Positions 1 through 13,749 of a stretch of 64,000 nt of DNA are shown one piece after another. This DNA comes from CAWFSE01 sp963697565 (GTDB lineage Bacteria > Actinomycetota > Actinomycetes > CAVWCF01). Below the pieces are notes generated by a model, which saw nothing but the letters and a program-made list of their open reading frames with translations, had not been told where the DNA came from and did no database searches. A program made the position numbers and the translations under genes. The stretch lies in the NCBI GenBank assembly GCA_963697565.1, contig CAVOOM010000007.1, positions 124,001-188,000 on the forward strand, given 5' to 3'. The stretch's first letter is position 1, and each line of letters starts with the position of its first letter.

Positions 1-18
1 CGTGAGCCAGGGAGGCGC

Positions 19-2407
<2,389 letters not shown>

Positions 2408-2426
2408 CCGGCCCCGCAGCCGAGGG

Positions 2427-3970
2427 CTAGCCGCCGAAGTCGGCCAGGGCCCGCTCGGCCTCGGCCAGCCACTCGGTGCGCGCCTCGATGGCGCCCTCGG
2501 CCTCGGTGGCCGCGGAGGAGTCGCCCTTGGCGCGGGCCGCGGCGGCCTGCTGCTCGAGCTTGGCGATCGACGCGCGCAGCTGGGTGGCCGTCGCCTCGGC
2601 GCGGGCCCGGGCCTCCGGGTTGGACCGCCGCCACTGCGACTCCTCGGCGCGGCGCACCTCCTCCTCGACGCGCTTCAGTCGGCCCTCGATCTTGTCGCGG
2701 TCGGCCCGGGGGACGTGGCCGGCCTTCTCCCAGCGCTCTTGGATCAGGCGCAGGGAGCGCTTGGCCGCCTTGAGGTCGGTGACCGGCACGCAGCGCCTCG
2801 GCCTCGGCGAGCAGCGCCTGCTTCGCCTTGAGGTTGTCGGTCAGCCCGGCGTCGCGCTCGGCCAAGACGCCGGCGCGGGCGCCGAAGAAGGCGTCCTGGG
2901 CGGCGCGGAAGCGGGTCCACAGCGCGTCCTCGACCGAGCGGTCCGCGCGCCCGGCGGCCTTCCACTCGTCGAGCAGGTTGCGCATCTGGGTGGCCGTGGG
3001 GCCCCAGTCGGTGGAGGTGGAAAGCGCCTCGGCCTGGGCCACCAGGGCCTCCTTGGTCTCCTTCGCGGCGGCCCGCTGCTGGGCCAGTGCCGCGAAGTGC
3101 GTGCGCCGGCGCCGGTCGAAGGCGTTGCGGGCCGCGCTGAAGCGCTTCCACAGCGCCTGCTCGGCCGCCCGGTCGACCCGCGGGGCGGCCTTCCACTCGT
3201 CGAGGAGCTCCTTGAGCCGCTCGCCCGTGGCCTTCCACTGCTGGCTGTCGGCGAGGGACTCCGCCTCGGCGACCAACGCCTCGCGGGCGGCGAGCGCCTC
3301 GGCCTTGGCCGCGGCCTTCTCGGCGGCCGCGGCGGTGCGCAGCTCGCCGACCTGAGCCGCGGCGGCCTCGACCTTCGCCTCCAACGCGGCGACGTCACCG
3401 ACGTACTCGTGCTTGTTGACCCCCTCGCGGATCTTGGCCAGCGACGCCTGGGCCTCGCCGGCCGGCACGAGACGCGCCTGGAGGCGCGACGTCAGCAGGT
3501 CGACCTCGTCGGCGAGCGCGTCGTGCTTGCGCACGTAGTACGCCAGAGCGTCCTCGGAGGGCCCGGCCTGGTACTGCCCGACCCGGTGCTCCTCACCGCT
3601 GGGGAGCCGCAGGTAGACCGTGCCGTCGGCCTCGACCCGGCCGAAGGCGGCGGCATCAGACGATGACCCGGCGCCCACCGGCGCGGCCGGCGCGTGGATG
3701 GTCGCGCCGAGGGCCGCGGGGGAGGGGACGGGGCGCAGGGGTCGGCGGGGCGACCGGTGCCGTCTCGAGCAGGAGGGCAGCTGGCGCGGATTCGAGGGCG
3801 GGCACTGGCTCGGCCGGCTCGAGGGCGTCGACGGGCTCGGCCGGCTCAAGGGCGGCCGGCGCGGGCTCAGCGACAGGCGCCTCCTCGGCGATCGGCTCAG
3901 CGGCGCCGGTGTCCTCGGCAGCAGGCGTCTCGGCTTCGGGCTGCTCGGGGCTGGGGGACTGCTCGGTCAT
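2427..3970 (-). CDS. DUF349 repeat protein (two frameshifts)
   Basis: Cytosolic helical protein of unknown function, widespread in Actinomycetota. The N-terminal 85 residues are Pro/Ala/Glu-rich and look disordered. A short conserved segment follows (GRVEADGTVYLRLPSGEEH), then at least three DUF349 units with the pattern LLDEWKAA..R...LW.RF..A...F. The last unit reads LIQERWEKAGHVPRADRDKI. The frame changes near 3730 and near 2793, each explained by one extra base. The ATG at 3970 lies 6 bp after the stop of the cyclophilin gene, so the two are probably co-transcribed. The family link is clear, but no biochemical role can be given. Confidence 0.85.
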
Positions 3971-3976
3971 GTCAGC

Positions 3977-4804
3977 TCATCCTGCCGGGAACGACTCGTA
4001 GGTGAGGGCCTTGAGGATGCCGATCGGCTGCGCGGGAGGACCGTCGGCCCCACCGCCCTCAACGCCCTGGGCCGCGACGCTCTGGACGACGTCGAGACCC
4101 TCGATGATCTTGCCGAAGATCGTGTAGTTCGGCGGCAGCGTGGTGTTCTCGTACACCAGGAAGAACTGGCTGCCGTTGGTGTTGGGCCCGGAGTTCGCCA
4201 TAGCCACGGTGCCGGCCGGGTAGTTGCCCGGGGCGTCCTCGGGCAGGTTCTCGTCCGGGATCTGGTAGCCGGGGCCGCCGGTGCCCTTGCCGGTCGGGTC
4301 GCCGCACTGGAGCACGAAGATGCCCTCCGTGGTCAGCCGGTGGCACGGGGTGTCGTTGTAGAAGCCGTCGTTGGCGCGCTGGATGAACGCGTTGACCGTC
4401 GTCGGCGCCTGCACCGCGTCGAACTCGATCTTGACGTTGCCGCAGTTGGTCTCCAGCGTCACGCCGTACGTGCGGGTGCCGTCGAGGACGAGCTTCTGCT
4501 CCGGCGGCGCGGGGTACTGCTTGGCCTCCGGCTGCGCGGCCGGGGCCTCGGTGCAGTCGATCGGGGCGGCGGTCGGGGTGGTCGACGGGGTCGGCGAGGT
4601 GGAGGTCTCCGGGGTCGCGGTCACGGCGTCGTCGCCGCGGGAGACGCCCCACCACACGGCTCCGGCCACGACCACGATGGCCGCGGTGACGATGGCGGCG
4701 AGCTTGGTGCGCTGTCGGCGCTTGGCCTCGTCGGCGGCGCGGCGCGCCTGCTGGCGCTCGTAGCGCTCCCGGGCGAGCTGGCGCTCGCGGTCCTTGCTGG
4801 CCAC
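3977..4804 (-). CDS. Membrane-anchored cyclophilin-type peptidyl-prolyl isomerase
   Basis: Catalyses cis-trans isomerisation of prolyl bonds, probably in extracytoplasmic protein folding. A basic N-terminus (residues 1-34) precedes one membrane helix (about 35-55), a Thr/Pro-rich linker and a cyclophilin domain (about 110-275). Signatures are CGDPTGKGTGGPGY and NTNGSQFFLVYE. The arginine of the FHR active-site motif appears as CHRLTTEG, a slightly divergent context. The start is the GTG at 4804 because GGAGGGG lies 6 bases upstream; longer in-frame extensions have no initiation signal. It is intact and heads a two-gene unit with the DUF349 gene. A TAGGAT box about 95 bases upstream is a candidate promoter. 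Confidence 0.9.
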   Translation of the reverse strand: MASKDRERQLARERYERQQARRAADEAKRRQRTKLAAIVTAAIVVVAGAVWWGVSRGDDAVTATPETSTSPTPSTTPTAAPIDCTEAPAAQPEAKQYPAPPEQKLVLDGTRTYGVTLETNCGNVKIEFDAVQAPTTVNAFIQRANDGFYNDTPCHRLTTEGIFVLQCGDPTGKGTGGPGYQIPDENLPEDAPGNYPAGTVAMANSGPNTNGSQFFLVYENTTLPPNYTIFGKIIEGLDVVQSVAAQGVEGGGADGPPAQPIGILKALTYESFPAG

Positions 4805-4898
4805 GTGGGTCCCCTCCGATGGTGCACCTGCGGTGCGTGGGTGCTGCGCGTCGTGCGTAGCCGTGCCGACGGATGCCCTCGGCGCGGTCAGACGGCAC

Positions 4899-4904
4899 AT
4901 CCTA
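4899..4904 (-). promoter_or_regulatory. Candidate -10 box TAGGAT for the cyclophilin gene
   Basis: TANNNT hexamer on the minus strand in the divergent space between the cyclophilin and MBL genes. It would give a leader of about 85 bases. No good -35 is visible, which is common in Actinomycetota. Confidence 0.4.
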
Positions 4905-4959
4905 GGTCGCCGGGCCGCCGCCCGCGGCGGCAGGTTCGCTGCGGGCCCGCGGTCGTCGG

Positions 4960-4965
4960 TACCCT
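4960..4965 (+). promoter_or_regulatory. Candidate -10 box TACCCT for the MBL-hisS-aspS unit
   Basis: TANNNT hexamer about 50 bases upstream of the GTG start of the MBL hydrolase, in the divergent intergenic region. Confidence 0.35.
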
Positions 4966-5014
4966 CGGGGCCGGTCCCGCATCCCCAACCCGACCCCCCG
5001 CTTGGAGTGTCCTG

Positions 5015-5743
5015 GTGCTCGTCGTCGGCTTCCCCGCCGCGGCCTTCGCGACCAACTGCTACGTCCTGGCCCCCGGGCCGGGCGAGGAGTGCGTCGTCGT
5101 CGACCCCGGCGTCGAGGTGGCGGCCGACCTGGACCAGGTGTTGGCCGAGCACCGGCTGCGCCCGGTGGCCGTCTGCTCACCCACGGCCACCTCGACCACA
5201 CGTTCTCGGTGACACCGGTGTGCCGGGCCAAGGGCATCCCGGCCTGGATCCACCCCGACGACGAGGTGCTGCTGGCCGACCCGATGCTGGGCCTGTCGGC
5301 GGAGACCCGCGCGTTCTTCGGCGGCCGCCTGCAGTGGGCCGAGCCGGACGACGTCCGCACCCTGACCGATGGCGCCGTGCTCGAGTTGGCCGGGCTCTCG
5401 CTCACGGTGGACCACGCGCCCGGGCACACCCCGGGCTCGGTGATGTTCCGCAGCCCGCGCAGCGCCGACGAACCCCTCGGCGCTGATCGCCGGCGACGTG
5501 CTGTTCGCCGGCTCGATCGGCCGCACCGACCTGCCCGGCGGGTCGTACGAGCAGATGCTCGACAGCCTGGCGGGCAAGTGCCTGACGCTGCCGGACGAGA
5601 CGGTGGTGCTGCCCGGCCACGGGCCCGCCACGACGATCGGCCGCGAGCGCGGCACGAACCCGTACCTCGCCGAGGCCGCCGCCCATGCCGCCCAGGCGGG
5701 CGGACGCGTCCCCGGGCCGCCGCCCGCCGGCCGCGGGCTGTGA
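5015..5743 (+). CDS. MBL-fold metallo-hydrolase, glyoxalase II-like (two frameshifts)
   Basis: Zinc-dependent hydrolase of the metallo-beta-lactamase fold; members cleave thioesters such as hydroxyacylglutathione, but the substrate here is unknown. Metal motifs are LTHGHLDH, HAPGHTPGS, the AGDVLFAGSIGRTDLPGG segment and LPGHGPATTIGRE. The GTG at 5015 follows GGAG by 7 bases and gives the usual N-terminus LVVGFPAAAFATNCYV. The frame changes near 5175 (a base missing before CTCACCCAC) and near 5478 (CCCC for CCC). The stop overlaps a possible GTG start of hisS, so the two are likely translated together. This pairing upstream of hisS-aspS is common in Actinomycetota. Confidence 0.87.
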
Positions 5744-5748
5744 GCGGA

Positions 5749-7090
5749 ATGGCCGCCGCCAGCCGCCCTGCCTCGCTGTCCGGCTTCCCCGAGTGGCTGC
5801 CGGCCGAGCGGATCGTCGAGCAGCACTTCCTGGACACCATCCGGCGGGTCTTCGAGCTGCACGGGTTCGCCTCGCTCGAGACCCGCGCGGTCGAGCCGCT
5901 GGAGACGCCTCACCCGCAAGGGCGAGATCGACAAGGAGGTCTACGTCCTGCGCCGGCTGCACGCCGCCGAGGACGAGGCGGCCGCGCTCGGCCTGCACTT
6001 CGACCTCACCGTGCCGTTCGCCCGCTACGTCCTGGAGCACGCGGGGCGGCTGGACTTCCCCTTCCGCCGCTACCAGATCCAGAAGGTCTGGCGGGGCGAG
6101 CGCCCCCAGGATGGCCGCTACCGGGAGTTCACCCAGGCCGACATCGACATCGTCGACCGCGACACGCTGGCCTTCCACCACGAGGTGGAGATCCCCTTGG
6201 TCGTGGCCGACGCGCTGCGCGCCCTGCCGATCCCAGCGGTGCGCATCCAGGTCAACAACCGCAAGCTGGTCGAGGGCTTCGCCCGGGGCGTCGGGGCCGC
6301 CGACACCGCAGCTGTGCTGAGGGCGCTGGACAAGCTGGACAAGGCCGGGCCCGAGGTGGTCGCGGCGCTGCTGCAGTCCGAGGCCGGACTCGGGCCAGCG
6401 GCCGCGGCGCGCTGCCTCGCGCTCGCCGAGATCTCCGCCGCGGACGCGTCCTTCGCCGACCGGGTCCGCGCCCTGGGCGTCGACGACCCGCTGCTCGACG
6501 AGGGGCTGGCCGAGCTGGTGCGCGTGGTCGAGGCCGCCGCCGAGCACGCGCCCGGGCTCGTGGTCGCGGACCTGCGGATCGCCCGCGGGCTCGACTACTA
6601 CACCGGCACGGTGTACGAGACCCAGCTGCTCGGCCACGAGGACCTCGGCTCGATCTGCTCCGGCGGCCGCTACGACGCGCTGGCCTCGGACGGTCGCGCG
6701 ACCTACCCCGGGGTCGGCATCTCGATCGGCGTCTCCCGGCTGCTGGGCCGGGTGCTCGGCCGCGGCCTCGTCACCGCGTCGCGCTCGGTGCCCACCTGCG
6801 TGCTGGTCGCGGTCGCCGACGAGGACTCCCGCCGCTCCGCCGACCGGACCGCCGCCGTCCTGCGGGCCCGCGGGATCGCCACCGAGGTCGCCCCCTCGGC
6901 GGCGAAGTTCGGCAAGCAGATCCGCCACGCCGACCGGCGCGGCATCCCGTACGTCTGGTTCGCCGGCGCCGAGGGCGAGCCCGACAGCGTCAAGGACATC
7001 CGGTCGGGCGAGCAGTCCCCGGCCGACCCCGAGACCTGGTCGCCGCCCGCCGCCGACCTCGTCCCCCAGCTTGAGGAGCCCACACCGTGA
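5749..7090 (+). CDS. hisS: Histidyl-tRNA synthetase (one frameshift)
   Basis: Class II synthetase that charges tRNA-His. Visible motifs are the motif 2 region around FRRYQIQKVWRGERPQDGRYREF, and the histidine-specific segments ARGLDYYTGTVYE and CSGGRYDAL, followed by a C-terminal anticodon-binding domain (VLVAVADEDSR...). Length is about 446 residues once the frame change near 5908 (one extra C in ACGCCTCACC) is bridged. The start is taken as ATG 5749; an in-frame GTG at 5740 overlaps the previous stop and is an alternative. The stop overlaps the GTG start of aspS (GTGA), so translation is coupled. Confidence 0.93.
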
Positions 7091-8842
7091 TCCGCACGCA
7101 CACCGCCGGCTCGCTGCGCGCCGAGCACATCGGCCACGAGGTCGAGCTCGCCGGATGGGTGGCCCGGCGTCGCGACCACGGGGGGGTCGCGTTCCTCGAC
7201 CTGCGCGACGCCAGCGGGATCGCCCAGGTCGTCGTGCGCGACGCCGACGCCGCCCACAGCCTGCGTCACGAGTTCTGCCTGCGGATCGTGGGCGAGGTGG
7301 TGGCCCGCCCGGCGGGCAACGAGAACCCCGACCTGCCCACCGGCGACGTCGAGGTGGTGGCCACCGAGGTCGAGGTGCTCTCCGAGGCGGCGGCGCTGCC
7401 GTTCCAGATCGACGAGCACGTCGATGTCGGCGACGAGGCCCGGCTGCGCTGGCGCTACCTCGACCTGCGCCGCACCGGGCCGGCCCAGGCGCTGCGGATG
7501 CGCAGCCGGATGGGCCAGATCGCCCGGCGGCTGCTCGACGACCAGGGCTTCCTGGAGATCGAGACCCCGACCCTCACCCGGTCGACGCCCGAGGGCGCCC
7601 GCGACTTCCTGGTGCCGGTGCGCCTGCAGCCGGGTTCCTGGTACGCCCTGCCGCAGAGCCCGCAGCTGTTCAAGCAGCTGCTGATGGTCGCGGGGATGGA
7701 GCGCTACTACCAGATCGCCCGCTGCTACCGCGATGAGGACTTCCGCTCGGACCGGCAGCCGGAGTTCACCCAGCTCGACATCGAGATGTCGTTCGTCACC
7801 CAGGACGACGTGATCGAGGTCGGCGAGGCGATCGTGCGGGCGCTCTGGAAGGGCGTGCTCGACGTCGAGCTCGGCGACATCCCGCGCCTGACGTACGCCG
7901 ACGCGCTGGCCCGCTACGGCAGCGACAAGCCGGACCTGCGCTTCGGGCTGGAGCTCGTCGACCTCACCGCGTACTTCGCGGCCACCCCGTTCCGGGTGTT
8001 CCAGGCCGAGCACGTGGGCGCGGTCGTCATGCCCGGAGGCGCCGCGCAGCCGCGCAAGACGCTCGACGCGTGGCAGGAGTGGGCCAAGCAGCGCGGGGCC
8101 AAGGGCTTGGCGTACGTGCTGTTCGGGCCGGACGGCGAGCTCGGCGGCCCGGTCGCCAAGAACCTCTCCGACGAGGAGCGCGCCGGGTTGATGGCGGCGG
8201 TCGGCGCGAGCCCGGGCGACTGCGCGTTCTTCGCCGCGGGGCCGCGCACCGACGCCCTGGCGCTGCTCGGCTCGACCCGCGTCGAGATCGGCCGGCGGGG
8301 CGGGCTGATCGACGACACGCTGCCGCCCGCCGAGCAGAGTTGGGCGTTTTGCTGGGTCGTGGACGCGCCGATGTTCGAGCCCGACGGCGAGGGCGGCTGG
8401 ACCGCCGTGCACCACCCGTTCACCGGGCCGACGGCCGACTACGCCGCCGACTTCGAGGACCGCCCGGGCGAGGCCCTGGCGCACGCGTACGACATCGTCT
8501 GCAACGGCAACGAGATCGGCGGCGGGTCCATCCGTATCCACCGCGCCGAGATGCAGCAGCGGGTCTTCGACGTGCTGGGGATCAGCCCGGACGAGGCCCA
8601 GGCGAAGTTCGGCTTCCTGCTTGAGGCCTTCCAGTACGGCCCGCCGCCGCACGGCGGCATCGCCTTCGGCTGGGACCGCACCTGCATGCTGCTCGCCGGG
8701 GCCGACTCCATCCGCGAGGTGATCGCCTTCCCCAAGACGGGCGGCGGGCTACGACCCGCTCACCGGGGCACCCACGCCGATCACGGCCCAGCAGCGGGCC
8801 GAGGCCGGGATCGACTTCACCCCGCCGCCGGCTCAGGGCTGA
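7087..8842 (+). CDS. aspS: Aspartyl-tRNA synthetase (one frameshift near the 3' end)
   Basis: Class II synthetase charging tRNA-Asp. An N-terminal OB-fold anticodon domain (about 1-105, GWVARRRDHGGVAFLDLRD) is followed by the catalytic core with motif 2 (YQIARCYRDEDFRSDRQPEF), a GAD insertion (about 280-420) and motif 3 (GIAFGWDRTCMLL). The frame changes near 8749 (extra base before TACGACCCG), after which the normal C-terminus ending in PPPAQG is read to the TGA at 8842. The start is fixed by the GTGA overlap with hisS. Its 3' end overlaps the 3' end of the convergent GNAT gene by 10 bases. Confidence 0.94.
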
Positions 8843-9601
8843 CGCGCGGCCGCGGCGACGTCGCCGGCCGGGGTTCGGCCGCTCGACCAGTGGTGCGTGT
8901 CGCGGTAGCCGATCGCGCAGTACGCCCGGCGCGCGGGCTCGTTGTCCGCGTACATCCCGAGGGTCACCAACGGGTGCCCCTCGGCCAGCAGCTGCCGGGT
9001 CAGCCAGGCGGTGACCGCCCGGCCGAGCCCGCGGGAGCGCGCCTCGGGGGCGACCGCGACCCCCGCGAGGTGGGGCGCGTTGGCCATGTCGTCGACCTCG
9101 GCCGCGCAGGCGACGAGGGCCCCGGATGTGTCGCGGATCCCGCACCAGCGCAGCACGTGCGGGTCTCCGGGGCTGGCCATCCGCCGGGGGCTCGCCCGCT
9201 CCAGCAGGGCCAGCAGCTCGTCGTCGTCCGCGAGCCAGTCCGCGGCCTCCTCGCCGGGCTGGTGGGGCGGCGGCGCATCGGTCCACCAGAAGTCCCAGTC
9301 GGTCCCCTCCTGCGGCCGCAGCGCGTCGGGGAGCAGCGGCCCTGGCGGCGCGAGGGACGGTCAGCCCGTAGGCCGGCGCCGGCAGGGCGGCGTCGGCCGC
9401 CACCGCGAGGGCGACGGCATCCTCGGTCGGCCCGCTCACAGTGAGGAACTCCAGCCCCCGGTGGCGGCTGGTGCGCACCCAGCTGATCGCCTCGCCGAGC
9501 GCGTACCCGGAGAGGGGGGCGCCGGGGGCCAACGAGGCCCGCGCGAACATGTCGTCGGGGCGATGGGCCAGGAGCGCGTCCCGGTCGGTGATGACCTGCA
9601 C
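8833..9601 (-). CDS. GNAT-family acetyltransferase (frameshifted)
   Basis: Acetyl-CoA-dependent N-acyltransferase; substrate unknown. The C-terminal half carries the GNAT core with AGVAVAPEARSRGLGRAV (acetyl-CoA binding, R/Q-x-x-G-x-G/A) and YADNEPARRAYCAIGYR. The N-terminal half (MQVITDRDALLAHRPDDM...) lies in another frame, with the change near 9350. I take the whole as one gene of about 255 residues. The GTG at 9601 lies 41 bases from the divergent rarA start, with no clear ribosome-binding site. Confidence 0.72.
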
Positions 9602-9630
9602 GCGGCGAGTCTGGCCGATCCGGGCCCGCC

Positions 9631-9636
9631 TAGGGT
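9631..9636 (+). promoter_or_regulatory. -10 box TAGGGT of a leaderless rarA transcript
   Basis: TAGGGT ends 6 bases before the rarA GTG, the spacing that puts the transcription start on the start codon. No ribosome-binding site is present, which fits a leaderless mRNA. Confidence 0.65.
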
Positions 9637-9642
9637 GGGCGG

Positions 9643-11003
9643 GTGCCCGACGACCTGTTCACCTCCGCCGGGGACGAGCGGGCCCGGGCCCAGGCGCCCC
9701 TCGCGGCGCGGATGCGGCCGACCAGCCTGGACGAGGTCGTGGGACAGGACCACCTGGTGCGGCCGGGCTCGCCCCTGCGCCGCCTGGTCGAGGGCGGCGA
9801 CGAGGTCGCGCGGCCGGTTTCGGTGCTGCTGTGGGGTCCGCCGGGCACGGGCAAGACGACGCTGGCGCACCTCGTGGCGGAGGAGTCCGGGCGCTCGTTC
9901 GTGGAGGTCTCGGCGGTCAACGCGGGGGTGGCCCAGGTCCGGGCGGTGATCGACGAGGCCAGGCGCGGCCTGGCGAGCGGCCGCTCCACCGTGCTGTTCG
10001 TCGACGAGGTGCACCGCTTCTCCAAGACCCAGCAGGACGCGCTGCTGCCCGCGGTCGAGAACGGCTGGGTCACGCTGGTCGCCGCCACCACCGAGAACCC
10101 GCACTTCGCGGTGATCGCGCCGCTGCTGTCCCGCTCGGTGCTGCTCACGCTGCGGTCACTGGACGACGAGGACGTCGTCGGCCTTGATGCAGCGGGCGCT
10201 GACCGACCCGCGCGGCCTGGCCGAGGCCGGCCTAGGCGCCGACGAGGCGGTGCTGGCGCAGGTCGCCCGGATGGCGGCCGGCGACGCGCGCTGGGCGCTC
10301 ACCACGCTTGAGGCGGCAGCCGGGGCGGCCCGGTCCCGAGGCGCGGAGTCGATCGCCCTGGCGGACGTCGAGCAGGCCGTCGATCGCGCGGCGGCCCGCT
10401 ACGACCGGGCCGGCGACCAGCACTACGACATCACGAGCGCGCTGATCAAGAGCGTGCGCGGCAGCGATGTCGACGCCGCCCTGCACTACCTGGCCCGGAT
10501 GGTGGAGGCCGGCGAGGACCCGCGCTTCATCGCCCGGCGGCTGGTGATCCTGGCCAGCGAGGACGTCGGCCTCGCCGATCCCGGGGCGCTCGGCGTGGCG
10601 GTCGCGGCGATGCAGGCCGTCCAGCTGGTCGGGCTGCCCGGAGGGTCAGCTCGCCCTCGCCCAGGCCGTCATCCACCTGTCGCTGGCCCCGAAGTCCAAC
10701 GCCGTGACGACGGCGATCGGCGAGGCGTCGGCCGACGTCCGGCGGGGGGTCGCCGGGCCGGTGCCCGCGCACCTGCGGGACAGCCACTACCCGGGCGCCC
10801 GCGACCTAGGGCACGGGGGCGGCTACCGCTACCCGCACGACGACCCGCGCGGCGTGGTCGAGCAGGACTACGCACCCGACGCGGTGCGCGGACGCGACTA
10901 CTACCGGCCGTCCGGCCACGGCGCCGAGCGGGTCCTGGCCGAGCGCGTGCAGCGCCTGCGCGAGGCGGTCCGAGGCGCGTCCGCGGACGAAGGGGACGCC
11001 TGA
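9643..11003 (+). CDS. rarA: Replication-associated AAA ATPase RarA/MgsA (two frameshifts)
   Basis: Clamp-loader-like AAA+ ATPase of the MgsA/WRNIP1 family acting at stalled replication forks. It shows Walker A GPPGTGKTTLAH (about residues 65-76), Walker B VLFVDEVHRF, sensor 1 LVAATTENPHF and the family C-terminal domain (HYDITSALIKSVRGSDVDAALHYLARM; RDSHYPGARDLGHGGGYRYPHD). The frame changes near 10183 (CTTGATG for CTGATG) and near 10640 (one extra G). Corrected length is about 453 residues, normal for the family. A TAGGGT box immediately upstream indicates a leaderless transcript, fixing the GTG start. Confidence 0.92.
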
Positions 11004-11012
11004 CAGGCGGGA

Positions 11013-11018
11013 TAGGGT
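11013..11018 (+). promoter_or_regulatory. Candidate -10 box TAGGGT for alaS
   Basis: TAGGGT 53 bases upstream of the alaS GTG, in the short gap after rarA. It would produce a leader of about 45 bases that includes the GGGAGAG ribosome-binding site. Confidence 0.5.
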
Positions 11019-11071
11019 CGGCGGGCGCGCACGAGCGCCAAGCCCGGTCGAGAGTGTGGGAGAGCCGTCCC

Positions 11072-13745
11072 GTGGAATCCATGGAGTCCGCCGAGATCCG
11101 CCGTCGTTGGCTGGAGTTCTTCGAGGCCCGCGACCACACGGTGGTGCCCTCCGCCTCGCTTGATCGCCGACGACCCCACGCTGCTCCTGGTCAACGCAGG
11201 GATGGTGCCGTTCAAGCCGTACTTCCTCGGCGAGGTCGGCGCGCCGTACCCGCGCGCGACGAGCGTGCAGAAGTGCGTGCGCACGCTGGACATCGACGAG
11301 GTGGGCAAGACCACCCGGCACGCCTCGTTCTTCCAGATGTGCGGCAACTTCTCCTTCGGCGACTACTTCAAGGAGGGCGCGATCCCGCTCGCCTGGGAGC
11401 TGCTGACCCGGCCGGTGGCCGACGGCGGATACGGGATGCCCGAGGACCGGCTGTGGGTGACGGTGTACGACGACGACGACGAGGCGGCCGACATCTGGCA
11501 CCGACGGGTCGGCCTGCCCCAAGCCCGGATCCAGCGCCGCGGCCTCAAGGACAACTACTGGCACATGGGGGTCCCAGGGCCGGGCGGCCCGTGCTCGGAG
11601 ATCTACTACGACCGCGGGCCCGAGCACGGCGCCGAGGGCGGCCCGGTGGTCGACGAGGAGCGCTACCTCGAGGTCTGGAACCTGGTCTTCATGCAGTACG
11701 CCCTCAGCGCGGTCCGCGCCAAGGAGGACTTCGACATCCAGGGCGAGCTGCCGGCGAAGAACATCGACACCGGCCTCGGCCTCGAGCGGCTCGCCACGAT
11801 CCTCCAAGGCGTCGAGAACCTGTACGAGATCGACACCACCCGCATCATCCTGGACCGCGCGAGCGCCCTCACCGGCAAGCGCTACGGGGCCGACCACGGC
11901 GAGGACGTGCGCCTGCGGGTCGTCGCCGACCACGCCCGCACCGCTGTGATGCTGATCGGCGACGGCGTCACCCCCGGCAACGAGGGCCGTGGCTACGTGC
12001 TTCGCCGCATCATGCGTCGCGTCGTGCGCTCCATGCGGCTGCTCGGCGGCGAGGACGGCACGATGCGCGAGCTCGTCGACGCGACCATCGAGGCGATGGG
12101 CCCGCAGTACCCGGAGCTGGTGGCTGACGCCGGCCGGATCCGCACGGTGGCCGACGCCGAGGAGGCCTCGTTCCTGGCGACCCTGCGCACCGGCACCGCG
12201 CTGTTCGACCTGGCCGCCGCCCAGACCAAGCAGGCCGGGTCGGGCGTGCTCGCCGGGTCGGAGGCCTTCCAGCTGCACGACACGTACGGGTTCCCGATCG
12301 CCCTGACCTTGGAGATGGCCGCCGAGGCCGGGCTGGGCGTCGACGAGGAGGGGTTCCGCGCGCTGATGAAGGAGCAGCGCGACCGGGCCAAGGCCGACTC
12401 CAAGGCGAAGAAGTCCGGGATGGTCGACCTCACCGTCTACCGCGCGGTGTCGGACGCGGCCGGCGCCATCGACTTCACCGGCTACACCGAGGTCGCCAGC
12501 GAGGGCGAGATCCGCGGTCTGCTCATCGATGGCGTGGAGGCCGGCGGCGCGGCCCAGGGCCAGCAGGTGGAGGTCGTGCTCGACCGCACCCCCTTCTACG
12601 CCGAGGGCGGCGGCCAGCTGGCCGACCGCGGGGTGCTGCGCCTGGCCAGCGGCGCCGTGGTCGAGGTGCTCGACGTGCAGAAGCCCGTGCCCGGATTGAT
12701 CGTGCACCGCGGCCGCGTGGTCTCCGGAGAGGTGGCGGTGGGGGAGTCCGCCCTCGGCGAGGTGGACCTGGAGCGCCGCCGCGGGATCTCCCGCGCCCAC
12801 ACCGCGACCCACATGGTCCACAAGGCGTTCCGCGAGGCGCTCGGCGAGACCGCCTCGCAGGCCGGCTCGGAGAACGCCCCCGGCCGGTTCCGCTTCGACT
12901 TCGCCTCGCCCGGGGCGGTGCCGGCGTCGGTCCTGGCCGACGTCGAGGCACGGGTCAACGCCCTGCTCACCGAGGACTTGGCGGTCACCGCCGAGGTGAT
13001 GTCCCAGGAGCAGGCGCTGGCGATGGGGGCGATGGCCCTCTTCGGCGAGAAGTACGGCGACGAGGTACGCGTCGTCTCGGTCGGGGACTGGGCCCGCGAG
13101 CTGTGCGGCGGCACGCACGTGGCGCGCTCGGGCCAGTTGGGCCTCGTCAAGCTGCTGGGGGAGTCCTCGATCGGGGCCGGGGTGCGCCGGGTCGAGGCGC
13201 TCGTCGGGGTCGACGCCTATCGGTTCCTCGCCCGCGAGCACGTGCTGGTGTCGCAGCTGGCCGAGGCGCTGAAGGCGCGCCCGGAGGAGCTGCCCGAGCG
13301 GGTCGCCGGGATCGTCGAGCGGCTGCGGGTGGCAGAGAAGGACCTGGAGCGGTTCCGCGCGGGCCGGCTGCTTGAGGCCGCGCCGGCCTTGGTGGCCGCG
13401 GCCGCGCAGGCCGGGCCGGTCTGGCTGGTGGCCCACGACGCGGGCGAGGCGGCCGCCGACGACCTGCGCAAGCTGGCGCTCGACGTACGAGGCCGCCTGG
13501 CCGAGCGTCCGGCGGCGGTGGCCGTCGCCGGGGTCTCGGGAGGCCGGCCGGTCATCGTGGTGGCGGTCAACGACGCCGGGCGGGCAGCGGGGGCCAAGGC
13601 CGGCGACCTCGTACGGGTCGCGGCGCAGGCCCTCGGCGGCGGTGGCGGCGGCAAGGACGACGTCGCCCAGGGCGGCGGCACCGAGGCGGCGGCCGTGGGC
13701 GAGGCGCTGCGCCGGGTATCCGAGGCCCTCGCCGGCCTGGCCTGA
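11072..13745 (+). CDS. alaS: Alanyl-tRNA synthetase (one frameshift)
   Basis: Charges tRNA-Ala and edits mischarged Ser/Gly. Class II catalytic core (FFEARDHTVVPSAS; TSVQKCVRTLDIDEVGKTTRHASFF), the tRNA-recognition region, the editing domain (AHTATHMVHKAFREALG, the HxxxH zinc motif, and CGGTHVARSG) and a C-terminal DHHA1 domain are all present over about 890 residues. The frame changes near 11161, where CTTGATC stands for CTGATC. The GTG at 11072 has GGGAGAG 7 bases upstream; the ATG at 11081 is a close alternative. ruvX follows after 4 bases. Confidence 0.94.
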
Positions 13746-13749
13746 CGGG